Source: an uncultured Gammaproteobacteria bacterium (GTDB taxonomy: Bacteria > Pseudomonadota > Gammaproteobacteria > HK1). Taken from it: 64,000 nt of DNA. The first letter of the stretch is position 1. The number at the start of each line of letters is the position of its first letter. Below the pieces are notes generated by a model, which was given only the letters and a program-made list of their open reading frames with translations, ran no database searches and was not told where the DNA came from. The DNA is taken from the NCBI GenBank assembly GCA_958295835.1, contig OY282378.1:1381001-1445000 (forward strand), read 5' to 3'. The translations under genes and the position numbers were made by a program. Below, piece by piece: positions 31,501 through 35,703 of this stretch.

Positions 31501-31653
31501 GCGGCTCACGACCTCCGCGGTCCGCGAGCAGAAGTTCACGTTCTGCGCTTCCGCCTCGGGCGGCGCGATGGTGAGCGCGGCGGCGACGAGCGCCAGCGCC
31601 ACGAGAAAGCCGCCGGCGGCCCGCCGGCCTCTCCCCTCGACGGCGGGTCTCAC
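13591..31653 (-). CDS. Giant Calx-beta repeat surface protein with outer-membrane barrel
   Basis: About 6,020 residues if started at the GTG at 31653; the frame is open to 31872 and no clear ribosome site fixes the start. N to C: signal peptide ('GFLVALALVAAALTIAPPEA', cut near AEA-QN), a leucine-rich segment with 'LTSLPASPFDEM' and 'LTSLPTGMFDNQ', about 43 Calx-beta-like modules of roughly 100-115 residues ending in TDDD or TDDE linkers, a segment with paired cysteines, an Ig-like 'LDFDYETQMLSGTPTEES', and a C-terminal barrel of about 370 residues ending in 'LNLRLMW' (terminal aromatic, as outer-membrane proteins have). The acidic linkers should bind calcium. Role inferred: calcium-stiffened adhesin or stalk, self-anchored in the outer membrane. 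No cysteine-rich or protease domain seen. Confidence 0.88.
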   Translation of the reverse strand: MRPAVEGRGRRAAGGFLVALALVAAALTIAPPEAEAQNVNFCSRTAEVVSRIRQKLSLPAWECSASPSSITGSFIVSGVTSLQSGDFDGMSGVTNLLIITSSQLTSLPASPFDEMTSLTLLSLGGTGLTSLPTGMFDNQDGLTRIYLPNRNPPFTLDVKAEQHSGQVRARIDEAAPLPVSVTWTASGGSTATGTATIAAGMRTSAAFGTAASQDVTVTLSSPTFTGVIESTSDSAGDYRNFQLGVSSSAASATIPATVATIPEIASTLILSSSSILETGGVSTVTATLAEAVSEAVTVTVAATGATAAAGDFSLSSATTLTIAAGATTSTGTVTVTAVADTTAEADETVTVSGMVSGDGVADPSPVTLTLEDDEALPTVTLALSSSSISEGGGVTTVTAALSGVSSEAVMVTVSAAPLSGAAVADYALSTNKTLTIAAGSTASAGTVTLTAVNNNVGMEADKTVTVSGAASGGNGVSAPAGLTLTITDNDGSVPTGSGTTWRNVGQLGTNWDVTTMSLVAKTASQTIAFTGGYDQQNVDVWACANKRVTQRAHTGIPGPSSTECTKLANDIGSARSVTIVLTQAMIDNDGIVILFTAEWGGSNVIYFNTEWLPIVALPKATLSLSPSSISESGGVSTVTATLDKAALSAATLTVSVPAGDLTLSAAATLTFATGGTASTGTVTVTAVSNTIDAPDKRVSVSAAASGDVRAPPDATLTIRDDEALPTVTLALSPMSISESSGVSTVTATLLGASSEAVTVTVGAAAGTGAIPADFTLSSAKTLTIAAGDTASAGAVTVTANGNAVDSPNKQVTVSGTASGGNGVAAPSSRTLTLTDDETLPTVMLVLSPASISESSGVSTVTAALSGASSEAVTVTVGAAPGTGAIAADFALSGTTTLTIAAGDTTSAGAVTVTANDNDVDVADKPVTVSGTVAGGNGVAAPPNVTLTLTDDDTAGFAVSPSTSTTSRLGTTEDGGTATFTVKLESEPTGDVVLGVASTDTAEGTVSPSSLTFETSDWSTAQTVTLTGVDDAPANPVDGDRNYTVTLTVNEPSTADDTYDGLSAVTVYAVNADNEYGLDVSSVTGQATEAGGTATFTVALATRPLQAVTVSVTSRDTGEGAASPSSLTFETSDWSTAQTVTVTGADDAIDDGEVTWDVRLDPSSGDANYNGLSNVDVSVTTTDDDAAPGVTLSLSASSISESGGVSTVTATLSRASGTATTVTVTAVSGFYTVGSDAVIVIAAGETANAADTATIAAADNDTDAPDRAGTVTATVSNARATADGTTLAVSGGALTVTDDDAAPGATLALSASSIGESGTSNVSTVTATLSHPSSAATTVTVTASPGAGTDFTLTGTTLTIAAGDTTSAGTVTITADDDDTDSPDKSVTVSGTLGNSQGTGAVTGATLTITDDDAAPGATLALSASSIGESGTSNVSTVTATLSHPSSAATTVTVSASPGAGTDFTLTGTTLTIAAGDTTSAGTVTITADDDDTDSPDKSVTVSGTMGNSQGTGAVTGATLTITDDDALPTVALVLSASSISEDGGVSTVTATLSGVSSEAVTVTVGAAAGTGAVAADFTLSSAKTLTIASGSTTSAGAVTVTANDNDVDVADKSVTVSGTAAGGNGVAAPSNVTLTLTDDDTAGVTFNPTAVTVTEEGAGKKFTVVLDSEPELSPGQYVFVGLNRSDSEISLNNALTYPLNLSFDPSNWSTAQTVTVTALGDSDTQDETKSIKYIVIGYGAANVLPSANRTAVTVTVIDDDKPVVSLSLSESSISENGGVATVTATLDRTATEATTVTVSAAAVSPAVSDDFGLSSANTLTIASGSTTSTGTVTVAAADNATDAPDKSVTVSATVAGGNGAANPSDATLTIADDEDAPGVTLTLSESSISESGGGSTVTATLSHPSSAATTVTVTAVSGFYTVGSDATIVIAAGETANAADTATIAAVDNDTDAPDRAGTVTATVSNDVGTGSVGGGALTVTDDDAAPNAALSLNPASVSENGGASAVSATLTHPSSEPTTVTVTAVSGSYTVGSDATIVIAAGSTAAATDTAAITAVDNTKDEPDRTATVTATLGNSQGTGTVSGATLTLTDDDAAPGVTLSVASSSIPENGGSTTVSATLTHPSSAATTITVTPTTGVYAIGRRAQTINGIPVIGPDSTIVIAAGQTANATDTAAIAAVNDDVDNVSNRSVTVTGTAANAQATAESETMTVTGASLTITDDDTAGFVVSPSTSTTSRLRTTESGGTATFEVKLSSEPTGDVVLGVVSSDTTEGTVSASSLTFTATTWNTAQTVTVTGVDDAPANPADGDRNYTVTLTVNMPSTVDPKYDALSSSPVTVYAVNADNEHGLDVSEVTGQATEAGGQATFTVALMTRPSAAVTVSVSSRDASEGAASPSSLTFAATAWNTAQTVTVTGADDAIDDGEVTWDVRLDPSSGDANYNRLSNVDVSVTTTDDDAAPGVTLALSPSSISESGGISTVTATLSHPSSAATTVTVTAVSGFYTVGSDATIVIAAGETANATDTAMVAAVDNTTDAPDRAGTVTATITNDRATADGTTLAVSGGALTVTDDDAAPGATLALSASSIGESGTSNVSTVTATLSHPSSAATTVTVTASPGAGTDFTLTGTTLTIAAGDTTSAGTVTITADDDDTDSPDKSVTVSGTMGNSQGTGAVTGATLTITDDDAAPGATLALTASSIGESGTSNISTVTATLSHPSSAATTVTVTASPGAGTDFTLTGTTLTIAAGDTTSSGTVTITADDDDTDSPDKSVTVSGTMGNSQGTGAVTGATLTITDDEAAPGVTLSASPASISENGGVSTVTAKLSHPSSAATTVTVTAVSGFYTVGSDAVIVIAAGQTANATDTATIAAVDNTTDAPDRAGTVTVTVSNDVGAGTVSGGALTVTDDDAAPGVTLSLPYPSIPESNASTSVSATLTHPSSAATTVTVTAVSGFYTVGSDAVIVIAAGSTAAASDTVTITAVDNDTDEPDRTVTLTATVDNDQGEGTVSGATLTLTDNDAAPGVTLTVASSSIPENGGSTTVGATLTHPSSAATTVTVTAVSGSYTVGSDATITIAAGETANATDTASITAVDNDVDAADSAVTVTGTAQNSQGAGTVTGASLTITDDDTAGFAVSPATSSTSRLRTTEDGGTDTFTVKLSSKPTGDVVLGVVSSDATEGTVSASSLTFTATTWSTAQTVTLTGVDDAPANPADGDKDYTVTLTVDQPSTADANYDALSSSPVTVYAVNADNEYGLKVSSVTGQATEAGGTATFTVALATRPLQAVTVSVTSRDTGEGTVSPSSLTFETSDWNTTQAVTATGVDDAIDDGDVTWDVRLDPSSAAADYNGLANVDVSVTTTDDDAAPGVVLSLSPSSISENGGVSTVTAKLSHPSGAATTVTVTAVSGFYTVGSDAVIVIAAGQTANATDTATVAAVNNNTDAPDRAGTVTATITNDRATADGTTLAVSGGALTVTDDDAAPNAALSLNPASVSENGGASAVSATLTHPSSAATTVTVTPVSGSYTVGSDAVIVIAAGQTANATDTAAIAGVDNTKDEPDRTATVTATLGNSQGTGTVSGATLTLEDDDDAPNAELSLNPASVSENGGASAVSATLSHLSSAATTVTVTAVSGSYTVGSDATIVIAAGSTANATDTAAITAVDNTTDEPDRTATVTATLGNSQGTGTVSGATLTLTDDDDAPGVTLTVSPSSISENGGVSTVTATLAHPSSAATTVTVTAVSGFYTVGSDAVIVIAAGQTANATDTATVAAVNNDTDAPDRAGTVTATVTNDRATADGMTMSVGGGALTVTDDDDAPNAELSLNPASVSENGGASAVSATLTHPSSAATTVTVTAVSGSYTVGSDATIVIAAGSTANATDTAAIAAVDNTTDEPDRTATVTATLSNSQGTGTVSGATLTLTDDDAAPGVALTVSPSSISENGGGATVTATLAHPSSAATTVTVTAVSGFYTVGSDAVIVIAAGATANATDTATIAAVNNDTDAPDRAGTVTATVTNDRATADGMTMSVGGGALTVTDDDAAPNAALSLNPASVSENGGASAVSATLTHPSSAATTVTVTAVSGSYTVGSDATIVIAAGETANATDTAAITAVDNTKDEPDRTATVTATLGNSQGTGTVSGATLTLTDDDAAPGVTLSVASSSIPENGGSTTVSATLTHPSVAATTVTVTAVSGSYTVGPDVTIVIAAGSTASTDTAAIAAVNDDVDNVSNRSVTVTGTAANSQAAANSETMTVTGASLTLTDDDTAGLAVSPATTASSRLRTTESGGTDTFTVKLSSEPTGDVVLGVASSHTTEGTVSTSSLTFTATTWSTAQTVTLTGVDDSPTLSNPNPSAGNRPYTVTLTVNATSTADDNYDALASSPVMVYAVNADNEYGLDVGTVTGQATEAGGTATFTVALVTQPSAAVTVSVTSRDTSEGAASPSSLTFATTAWNTAQTVTVTGADDAIDDGDVTWAVRLDPSSGDANYDGLSNVDVSVTTTDDDGVPGVVLVLSPSSISESGGAATVTARLTHPSGAATTVTVTPVSGFYTVGSDATITIAAGSTANASDTATITAVNDDVHQGAAGRSTTVTATVANSMGAGSVSGGALTLADDEAAPGAELALSAASISENGGTSVVSATLSGKSAAATTVTVTPVSGAYTVGSDATIVIAAGSTAAASDTVTITAVNNDTDEPDRTATVTGTVASGLGAGTVSGATLTLTDDDAAPGVTLVVASSSIPENGGSTTVSATLTHRSSAATTVTVTPVSGSYTVASGVGATIVIAAGSTASTDTVAIAAVNDDVDNVSNRSVTVVGTAANAQAATNSETMTVTGASLTLTDDDTAGLAVSPVPSASSPLRTTESGGTDTFTVKLSSRPTGDVVLGVVSSDTTEGTVSASSLTFTATTWNTAQTVTVTGVDDAPANPADGNRDYTVTLTVDQPSTADAKYDALSSSPVIVYARNADNEFGLDVGTVAGQATEGGGKATFTVALIAQPSAAVTVSVTSRDTSEGTVSPSSLTFETSDWSTARTVTVTGVDDATDDGDVAWAVRLDTSSGGDASYDGLDDEDVSVTTTDDDAAPAARLVLTPSSISESGGVSTVSATLSHPSVAATTVTVAPAPVAPAVADDYTLTGTTLTIAAGSMASVGTVTIAAKNNDVDAADKTVTVSGTAQNTRAAADSTAVAVTPAMLTITDDDEKGFAFAPSEFVEVTEGGAPVAYMVALTSEPDGAVAVAVAAGDTFLEVTPPSLTFDAANWRQAQTVTVTARDDGNDVAESSSVSHTASGGGYGGVSGSLPVSVAGETTVRTSAASGTTTYVIERRQVVVTVMAGVPEGIVVDFAGVGSVAAETVPTMTIAPSRAVPAAIVTRAAGDGFNLGPEGSRTVVDLEVTDAPGVGVCLPVNAAVAIGAGDDGRLRLIRHDGSAWAPVAGAEYDAAMRRICAPGVTAFSPFATGYADTQPAFDFTLPPLVFTVDEAIEPVTLPLVKEGTGDPPVKYALTPGPESLPQGLDFDYETQMLSGTPTEESAREDYVWTATDRDDEVASLPLSIEVKPALAKARARLKSLNESVLPELLRAMWGSAVDVVTDRLEGSGPGGGMADTVAEALRAHERSQDEEGLTWRKVLEGRTFAVGLGAGGGEGGLGSGGSGSGSAVVWGGGSLRSLSLDKEALDWSGDLFSAHMGVDAPLGESLRGGLAATWFEGEIEYTDRSGEAAVTGVHESRMTAVHPYLGWSGPDGSRLWGMLGYGEGEIEIADAEVMERFGVQKSDSELVGAALGGSVPVLTSLGGLRVALKGSGEAARYSVDDNGEAIAAVSVDTHRLRLSVEGSRAYVLSGGGTLTPSLEVGGRWDGGDGETGAGVELGVGVEWALPSRGLVVEARGRTLAAHAGAVEDWGVSGSARLLPGPGGRGPSFELSPGWGASESGFGRLWSEGVAGRASSDEGGEEGAARLGAELGYGFGVWGGAGVVTPHAGFGYEEGGDRRYRLGVRLELGPSLEAGLQAGRAEGAADPEHDVKLNLRLMW
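15820..30860 (-). repeat. Array of about 43 Calx-beta-like coding repeats
   Basis: By eye I count about 43 modules. Most belong to one class (openings such as 'LSPSSISENGGVSTVTATL', middle 'SGFYTVGSDAVIVIAAG', end 'GGALTVTDDDAAP'). Five times a distinct two-module unit occurs, recognised by 'NADNE' at about 16,775, 18,495, 21,900, 24,615 and 28,435, so the array is a higher-order repeat. Some copies are nearly identical in DNA, for example the 339-bp units beginning near 23,272, 23,611, 27,091 and 27,430. Confidence 0.85.
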
Positions 31654-32077
31654 GGCCGCGGCCACTCGTACATGGGCGGGGGGCTCCCGGACGGTCTGCC
31701 CGACTTCATGAGGGCCGCCGCGCGAAGGCGCACCGGGAAAAGTGCAGGGGAACGGATGAATGGGAGGTGCGGGACGCGGACCGTGTCGCGAAGGCGCCAC
31801 GGAAACGTACAGGGGAACGGCTGCGCCGACGCCCGCGACGGGCGTGATCTCTGGCGCGACGGAGAACGGCAAGACACAGGCGTTGCATGCGCACCCTCCC
31901 TCTTTGGAGTGCGTAAAGGCTTCGGCGCTTGTGTGGGCAAAAAATGACTTTCACTGTCAATCAATTACATATGCCATGTCAAGCAACGTGTTAGGAGTGT
32001 GTTAGGAGCACGTAGTCTGTCCGGTGTAGTAGCACGTCGATTGTCCGGTTTCATGGAGTGCCTTGAGGAGGTGACCC
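31654..32077. other. Gap between the giant gene and IS debris; a short direct repeat in the leader
   Basis: No gene is recognised. A direct repeat of about 35 bp (31721-31755 and 31787-31820, sharing CGCGAAGGCG...CAGGGGAACGG) lies in the 5' region of the giant gene. The part from about 31,940 to 32,060 is AT-richer and looks like the terminal region of the insertion sequence whose transposase start follows. A TTGACA is visible on the minus strand near 31,975 but lacks a convincing -10. Confidence 0.35.
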
Positions 32078-32203
32078 ATGAGACGGACGGAGCTGCTACA
32101 GGAGGTGCGGAAGATGCGATTCGAGGAGACCTGCGGAGGCTGGCAGGAGAGGCGACTGACACAGGAGGAGGCGGCTCGGTTGCTGGGGGTGTGTGAGCGC
32201 CCG
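32078..32203 (+). pseudogene. ISNCY-type transposase, N-terminal stub only
   Basis: An ATG at 32078 follows a perfect AGGAGGTGA ribosome site and reads 'MRRTELLQEVRKMRFEETCG' then 'QERRLTQEEAARLLGVCER', the well-conserved helix-turn-helix start of ISNCY-family transposases. After about 41 residues the similarity stops abruptly and the sequence becomes the reverse-strand integrase fragment. The rest of the element is missing, so this is a scar of insertion and deletion. Confidence 0.72.
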
Positions 32204-32414
32204 TCCTGCCGGCGTCCGCTTCCATCCGCCCCGCCCTCGCCGCCCCGGCGTGCCGCGCGCCGGTTCTCCCAGACCCCTCCCGGGCCTCGGCGAGGCTGAT
32301 GATGGGGTATCCTCCGAGCCCGTAATCGCTCCGCTTGCCGGCAACGACGAGGCGCTGGACGAACTGCCTGGACCCGCTCGGCATGACTTGGAGGAACAGT
32401 CCGTGCCCGTCCAT
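32204..32414 (-). pseudogene. Tyrosine integrase arm-binding domain fragment (DUF4102 type)
   Basis: On the minus strand 'MDGHGLFLQVMPSGSRQFVQ', 'RLVVAGKRSDYGLGGYPIIS' and 'LAEARE' match the N-terminal arm-DNA-binding domain of P4-like integrases. The match continues after a one-base shift as 'VWENRRAARRGGEG'. Both the first residues and the whole catalytic domain are absent. It abuts the transposase stub, so two different mobile elements have decayed at this point. No tRNA attachment site was found beside it. Confidence 0.65.
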
Positions 32415-32440
32415 GCTCAGGCGAGAACATCCGATACCAT

Positions 32441-32534
32441 GGCCACGAGAATGCGGGCGTCCCGCCGCCCGACGGCCCGGGTGCGCAAGGAACTCGCGTT
32501 CCTTCCCGGGACCACGGGCGCCCCGGCCGCCTGA
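32441..32534 (+). other. Short ORF coupled to cobS
   Basis: A 30-codon ORF from ATG 32441 (MATRMRASRRPTARVRKEL...) ends with a TGA that overlaps the cobS ATG as TGATG. It has no recognisable domain. It may be the end of a lost gene or a leader peptide; the evidence is only the overlap. Confidence 0.25.
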
Positions 32535-33301
32535 TGGGCCGCGTCCACGAAGAGCTCGCGGTGTTCCTGCTCGCGGTGCAGCTCCTCACGCGATGGCCGG
32601 TGTGTTCGCCGGCCGCCTTCACCGAGGCGCGGCTCGCCGCCTCGACCCGCTACTACCCGCTCGTCGGCGCCCTGATCGGCGCGTTCGCAGGGGGCGTGTT
32701 CTGGCTCGCCCACCTCGTCTTCCCGGTGAGCCTGGCCCTCGTTCTCTCCACCGCCGCCTCCCTGCTCGCCACCGGCGCCTTCCACGAGGACGGGTTCGCC
32801 GACGCCTGCGACGGCCTCGGCGGCGGCGCCAACCGCACGCGCGCGCTGGAGATCATGCGCGACAGCCGGATCGGCGCTTATGGCGCGGCGGGGCTCGGGC
32901 TGATGCTCGCGGCGAAGGTCCTGGCCCTCGCCGCGACGCCGCCCGCCGTGGTTCCCTGGCTGCTGATCGCGGCCCACGCCGCGAGCCGCTCGTCCGCGGT
33001 GCTGGTGATTGCGACGAGCGCCTACGTGCGGGACACCGGCATCGCCAGACCGGTCGCCGATGCGGTTCGGCCAGGCAGTCTCGCGCTCGCGCTGGCCACC
33101 GGGGCCGTGGCGGTCTGCGTGCTGTTCACGGTGGCCGCGCCGGCCGCGGTCCTCGCCGGCCTCGCGGGGCTCGCGGCGGGGCATCTCGCCATGCGCGCCG
33201 CGTACGAGCGCAAGCTCGGCGGCTATACCGGCGACTGCCTCGGCGGCGTGCAGCAGACGAGCGAGCTCGGGATGTATCTCGGCGTCGTCGCGGCGACGTA
33301 G
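32534..33301 (+). CDS. cobS: Adenosylcobinamide-GDP ribazoletransferase (cobalamin synthase)
   Basis: 255 residues, an inner-membrane enzyme joining adenosylcobinamide-GDP and alpha-ribazole(-5'-phosphate) in the last steps of B12 assembly. Typical CobS features: 'LLAVQLLTRWPV' near the start, 'RYYPLVGALIGA', the metal-binding 'GAFHEDGFADACDGLGGG' and 'RALEIMRDSRIGAYGA', followed by hydrophobic helices. The end 'YTGDCLGGVQQTSELGMYL' is also characteristic. It is followed by a repeated junction and a cobC-type phosphatase, so the two make a small cobalamin pair; other cob genes are not in the window. Confidence 0.95.
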   Translation: MGRVHEELAVFLLAVQLLTRWPVCSPAAFTEARLAASTRYYPLVGALIGAFAGGVFWLAHLVFPVSLALVLSTAASLLATGAFHEDGFADACDGLGGGANRTRALEIMRDSRIGAYGAAGLGLMLAAKVLALAATPPAVVPWLLIAAHAASRSSAVLVIATSAYVRDTGIARPVADAVRPGSLALALATGAVAVCVLFTVAAPAAVLAGLAGLAAGHLAMRAAYERKLGGYTGDCLGGVQQTSELGMYLGVVAAT

Positions 33302-33321
33302 CCGCGGGGGTGGGGCCGGAC

Positions 33322-33545
33322 ATGCGCCCGAGTCTGGTCCGCCACACCCGTGCCGCGGGAGCGGGGCGGACATGCATCTGATCCTGGTCCGTCACACGGT
33401 TCCCGCCGGATCACGATGCCGCTTTCCTGAAGATGCGGAGCGGATATGCACCTGATCCTGGTCCGCCACACGGTTCCCGCCGGATCACGGCGCCGCTTTC
33501 CTGAAGATGCGGGGCGGACGTGCACCTGATCCTGGTCCGCCACAC
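33322..33545 (+). repeat. Tandem repeat of the cobC start (74-bp period) between cobS and cobC
   Basis: Start codons at 33322, 33372, 33446 and 33520 each open a near-copy of the cobC beginning (MHLILVRHT; the first reads MRPSLVRHT). The last three are exactly 74 bp apart and share about 70 bp. Each earlier copy runs as a short ORF (19, 27 and 27 residues) whose TGA lies inside the first ten bases of the next copy, so the copies form an overlapping chain leading into cobC. Confidence 0.88.
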
Positions 33546-34050
33546 CCGCCCGGCGGTTCCCGAGAACGTCTGCTACGGCGCGACGGACCTGGACGTGGCC
33601 TCCACGTTCGAAGAAGAAGCGGCGCGCGTCATCGAGGCGCTGCCGCTCGCCGAAAGGCTGGTGACCAGCCCGCTACGCCGCTGCCGCCTGCTCGCGGAGC
33701 GGATCGGCGCCGCGCGCGCCCTGGTTCCCGTCATCGACGCGAGGCTTCGGGAGATGGATTTCGGCACGTGGGAAGGCGTGCCGTGGGAGTCCATCCCCCG
33801 GGCGGAGCTGGACGCCTGGGCCACGGACTTCCTGCACGCCCGCCCCCACGGAGGCGAGAGCGTGCACATGCTGCGCGAGCGCGCCGGAGCCGCGATCGAC
33901 GACTACCGGCGGAGCGGCCTCTCGCACGTCGTCGTGACCCACGCGGGGATCATCAAGGCCCTGCGGGTGCGGAGCGGGGAGCCGGAGGGGTGGAGGAGCA
34001 GCGTTGGGTTTGGTGGGATGGTTCGTCTGCCGGAGATTGGTTCCCGGTGA
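33520..34050 (+). CDS. cobC: Histidine phosphatase, alpha-ribazole phosphatase-like
   Basis: 176 residues from the GTG at 33520. Catalytic 'LILVRHTRPAVPE' (RHT motif), 'SPLRRCRLLAERIG', 'REMDFGTWEGVPWE' and the second catalytic His in 'SHVVVTHAGIIKALR' define a phosphoglycerate-mutase-like phosphatase. Next to cobS the likely job is dephosphorylating alpha-ribazole-5'-phosphate (or adenosylcobalamin phosphate). The start is GTG whereas the two upstream partial copies have ATG. The C-terminus ends in 'MVRLPEIGSR', slightly short. Its TGA overlaps a GTG that opens a further ORF. Confidence 0.83.
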   Translation: MHLILVRHTRPAVPENVCYGATDLDVASTFEEEAARVIEALPLAERLVTSPLRRCRLLAERIGAARALVPVIDARLREMDFGTWEGVPWESIPRAELDAWATDFLHARPHGGESVHMLRERAGAAIDDYRRSGLSHVVVTHAGIIKALRVRSGEPEGWRSSVGFGGMVRLPEIGSR

Positions 34051-34539
34051 ATCGGGTCGCCGGCGGCCGTGGGCGTCCAGGAACGGTCATGATGAGCGAA
34101 ACCCCTGGCTTCTCCTCCCCCGCTCCGGCACAGGAGAAAGACCGGTTCGTCTCCGGCGTCCGCTTGGCTGGCCGCGCCGACCGCTGCCGGCGAACACGGG
34201 CGAAGGCTCGAATCAGCGTCCGGAAATCCTTCTGCTGCTCATACAATGGGAACCTCAATCAACGGGAGCCGTCCGTGGATGGCGGCGGACGCTCCTGAAA
34301 AACGACTTCGGGTGAATCGGGGCCGAAAGCGCGGGTTTGACGGCCCATGTGGTGCGGACCCGGACGCGGCGACAGCACCGGAGCCGGAGATCGAGCAGAA
34401 TGACCCTGTGACCGATGGAGGAACCCATGATGATCGACTCGAACGCAATCGCGGTTCAAATGGACCTGTGATGCGGGGTTCGGAGATTCGAGGCTCCGGC
34501 GTCCCGGTGGCCGGCCGCCGGCGGGAGCGTTCGGGATGA
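34047..34539 (+). other. Unassigned stretch holding two overlapping ORFs between cobC and the permease
   Basis: About 485 bp without a recognisable gene. Two ORFs fill it: 34047-34298 (83 codons, GTG overlapping the cobC stop as GTGA) and 34246-34539 (97 residues, stop overlapping the permease ATG as ATGA). Neither has hydrophobic helices or a known motif, so they are not the missing first permease or ATPase. They may be remnants that preserve coupling, or chance frames in GC-rich DNA. Confidence 0.3.
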
Positions 34540-35456
34540 CCGCGCTCGAAGCTGTCCTGCTGACGATCATCACCGCGTCGACCCCGCTGCTGCTCGCCGC
34601 CGTCGGCGAGCTGGTGGTCGAGCGTTCCGGGGTGCTCAACCTCGGCGTCGAGGGGATGATGGTGATGGGGGCGGTGTCCGGCTTCGCCGCCGCGTACACC
34701 ACCGGATCGGCGGCGGCCGGTATCGTGGCGGCGATCGGGGCCGGCATCGCCATGTCGCTCCTGTTCGGCTTCCTCACCCAGACCCTCGTCACCAACCAGG
34801 TGGCGACCGGGCTCGCGCTCACCCTGTTCGGGCTCGGGCTGTCCGGCCTCCTCGGCGAGCCCTTCACCGGGCTGCCCGGGGTGAAGCTCACGCCCGTCCA
34901 CATCCCCGGCCTGAGCGACCTGCCGTTCGTCGGACCCGTGCTCTTCGGCCACGACGTGCTCGTGTACGCATCGATCGCGATCACGGTGCTCGCCGCCCGA
35001 GTGCTGGCGCGCACGCGGATCGGCCTCGTGATCCGGGCCACCGGGGACAACCACCACTCCGCGCACGCCCTGGGGTACAACGTGATCGCGGTGCGCTACG
35101 CCTGCATCGCCTTCGGGGGGGCCTGTGCGGGGCTCGCCGGCGGCTACCTCTCGCTCGCATACACGACGCAATGGATCGAGAACATGACGGCCGGGCGCGG
35201 CTGGGTCGCGCTGGCGCTGGTGGTCTTCGCCACCTGGGCGCCGCGCCGGGTCGCGGTCGGGGCCTACCTGTTCGGCACCGTGTGGATCATGGGCCTCTAT
35301 GCACAGGGGATCGGGCTCGGCATCCCGCCCCAGCTCCTCGCGTCGCTGCCCTACCTGGTCACCATCGCCGCCCTGATACTGATCTCCGGCAACCGCGCCC
35401 TGACGAAAGTGAACACGCCTGCCTGCATCGGCCGCCCCTTCGTGCCGGACCGGTGA
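34536..35456 (+). CDS. ABC transporter permease, nucleoside (BMP-type) importer
   Basis: 306 residues with about eight to nine hydrophobic helices. The opening 'ALEAVLLTIITASTPLLLAA' followed by 'GELVVERSGVLNLGVEGMMV' is the standard start of the second permease of purine-nucleoside importers (NupQ/YufQ type). 'VIRATGDNHHSAHALGYNV' is the conserved cytoplasmic loop that contacts the ATPase. The matching binding protein is bmpA at 59,011, now 23.5 kb away because an island lies between. No ATPase or first permease gene is found upstream, so the importer is incomplete here. A deleted second copy is at 58,611-58,750. Confidence 0.9.
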   Translation: MTALEAVLLTIITASTPLLLAAVGELVVERSGVLNLGVEGMMVMGAVSGFAAAYTTGSAAAGIVAAIGAGIAMSLLFGFLTQTLVTNQVATGLALTLFGLGLSGLLGEPFTGLPGVKLTPVHIPGLSDLPFVGPVLFGHDVLVYASIAITVLAARVLARTRIGLVIRATGDNHHSAHALGYNVIAVRYACIAFGGACAGLAGGYLSLAYTTQWIENMTAGRGWVALALVVFATWAPRRVAVGAYLFGTVWIMGLYAQGIGLGIPPQLLASLPYLVTIAALILISGNRALTKVNTPACIGRPFVPDR

Positions 35457-35491
35457 CGCGGGCGGAGTGCCCGCCGGCGTCGGCGCAATGA
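35353..35491 (+). repeat. Left copy of the permease-end/junction repeat flanking the island
   Basis: The last about 100 bp of the permease plus its 35-bp junction (a GTG overlapping the permease stop, a 12-residue ORF, then GGCGCAATGA) recur with a few substitutions at 58,650-58,785. A further degenerate partial copy of this sequence (GACGAAAGTAGACATGCCTG...) lies at about 58,808-58,898. Confidence 0.8.
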
Positions 35492-35697
35492 CCACGCACC
35501 ACATGAACGAACGCCGACTACGCCGCCATCGTCCTGCCGGCGTTGTGGACGTTGCCGGCGAGCATCGACTCCAGGGCAGGGAAACCCGTAGCAGCGGTCA
35601 CGCAGACGCAGGATCATCTTGCATCTTGAGCGATTGCGCCGCCGAGCCCCGTGCGTGGACGGCTCCGGAAGTGAGCCCGGGACGAATTCCCGATTGA
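35488..35697 (+). other. Unassigned 69-residue ORF at the left island edge
   Basis: ATG 35488 overlaps the stop of the 12-residue junction ORF (ATGA), and the frame runs to 35697, seven bases before pglW. The product is Arg/His-rich with no known domain. It is probably junction or island-edge sequence rather than a protein; no promoter for pglW was obvious within it. Confidence 0.25.
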
Positions 35698-35703
35698 ACG
35701 GCA

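Noticed and set aside
31970..31995. TTGACA-containing promoter for the giant gene
   Set aside because: No acceptable -10 element at 16-18 bp; the sequence probably belongs to the insertion-sequence end.
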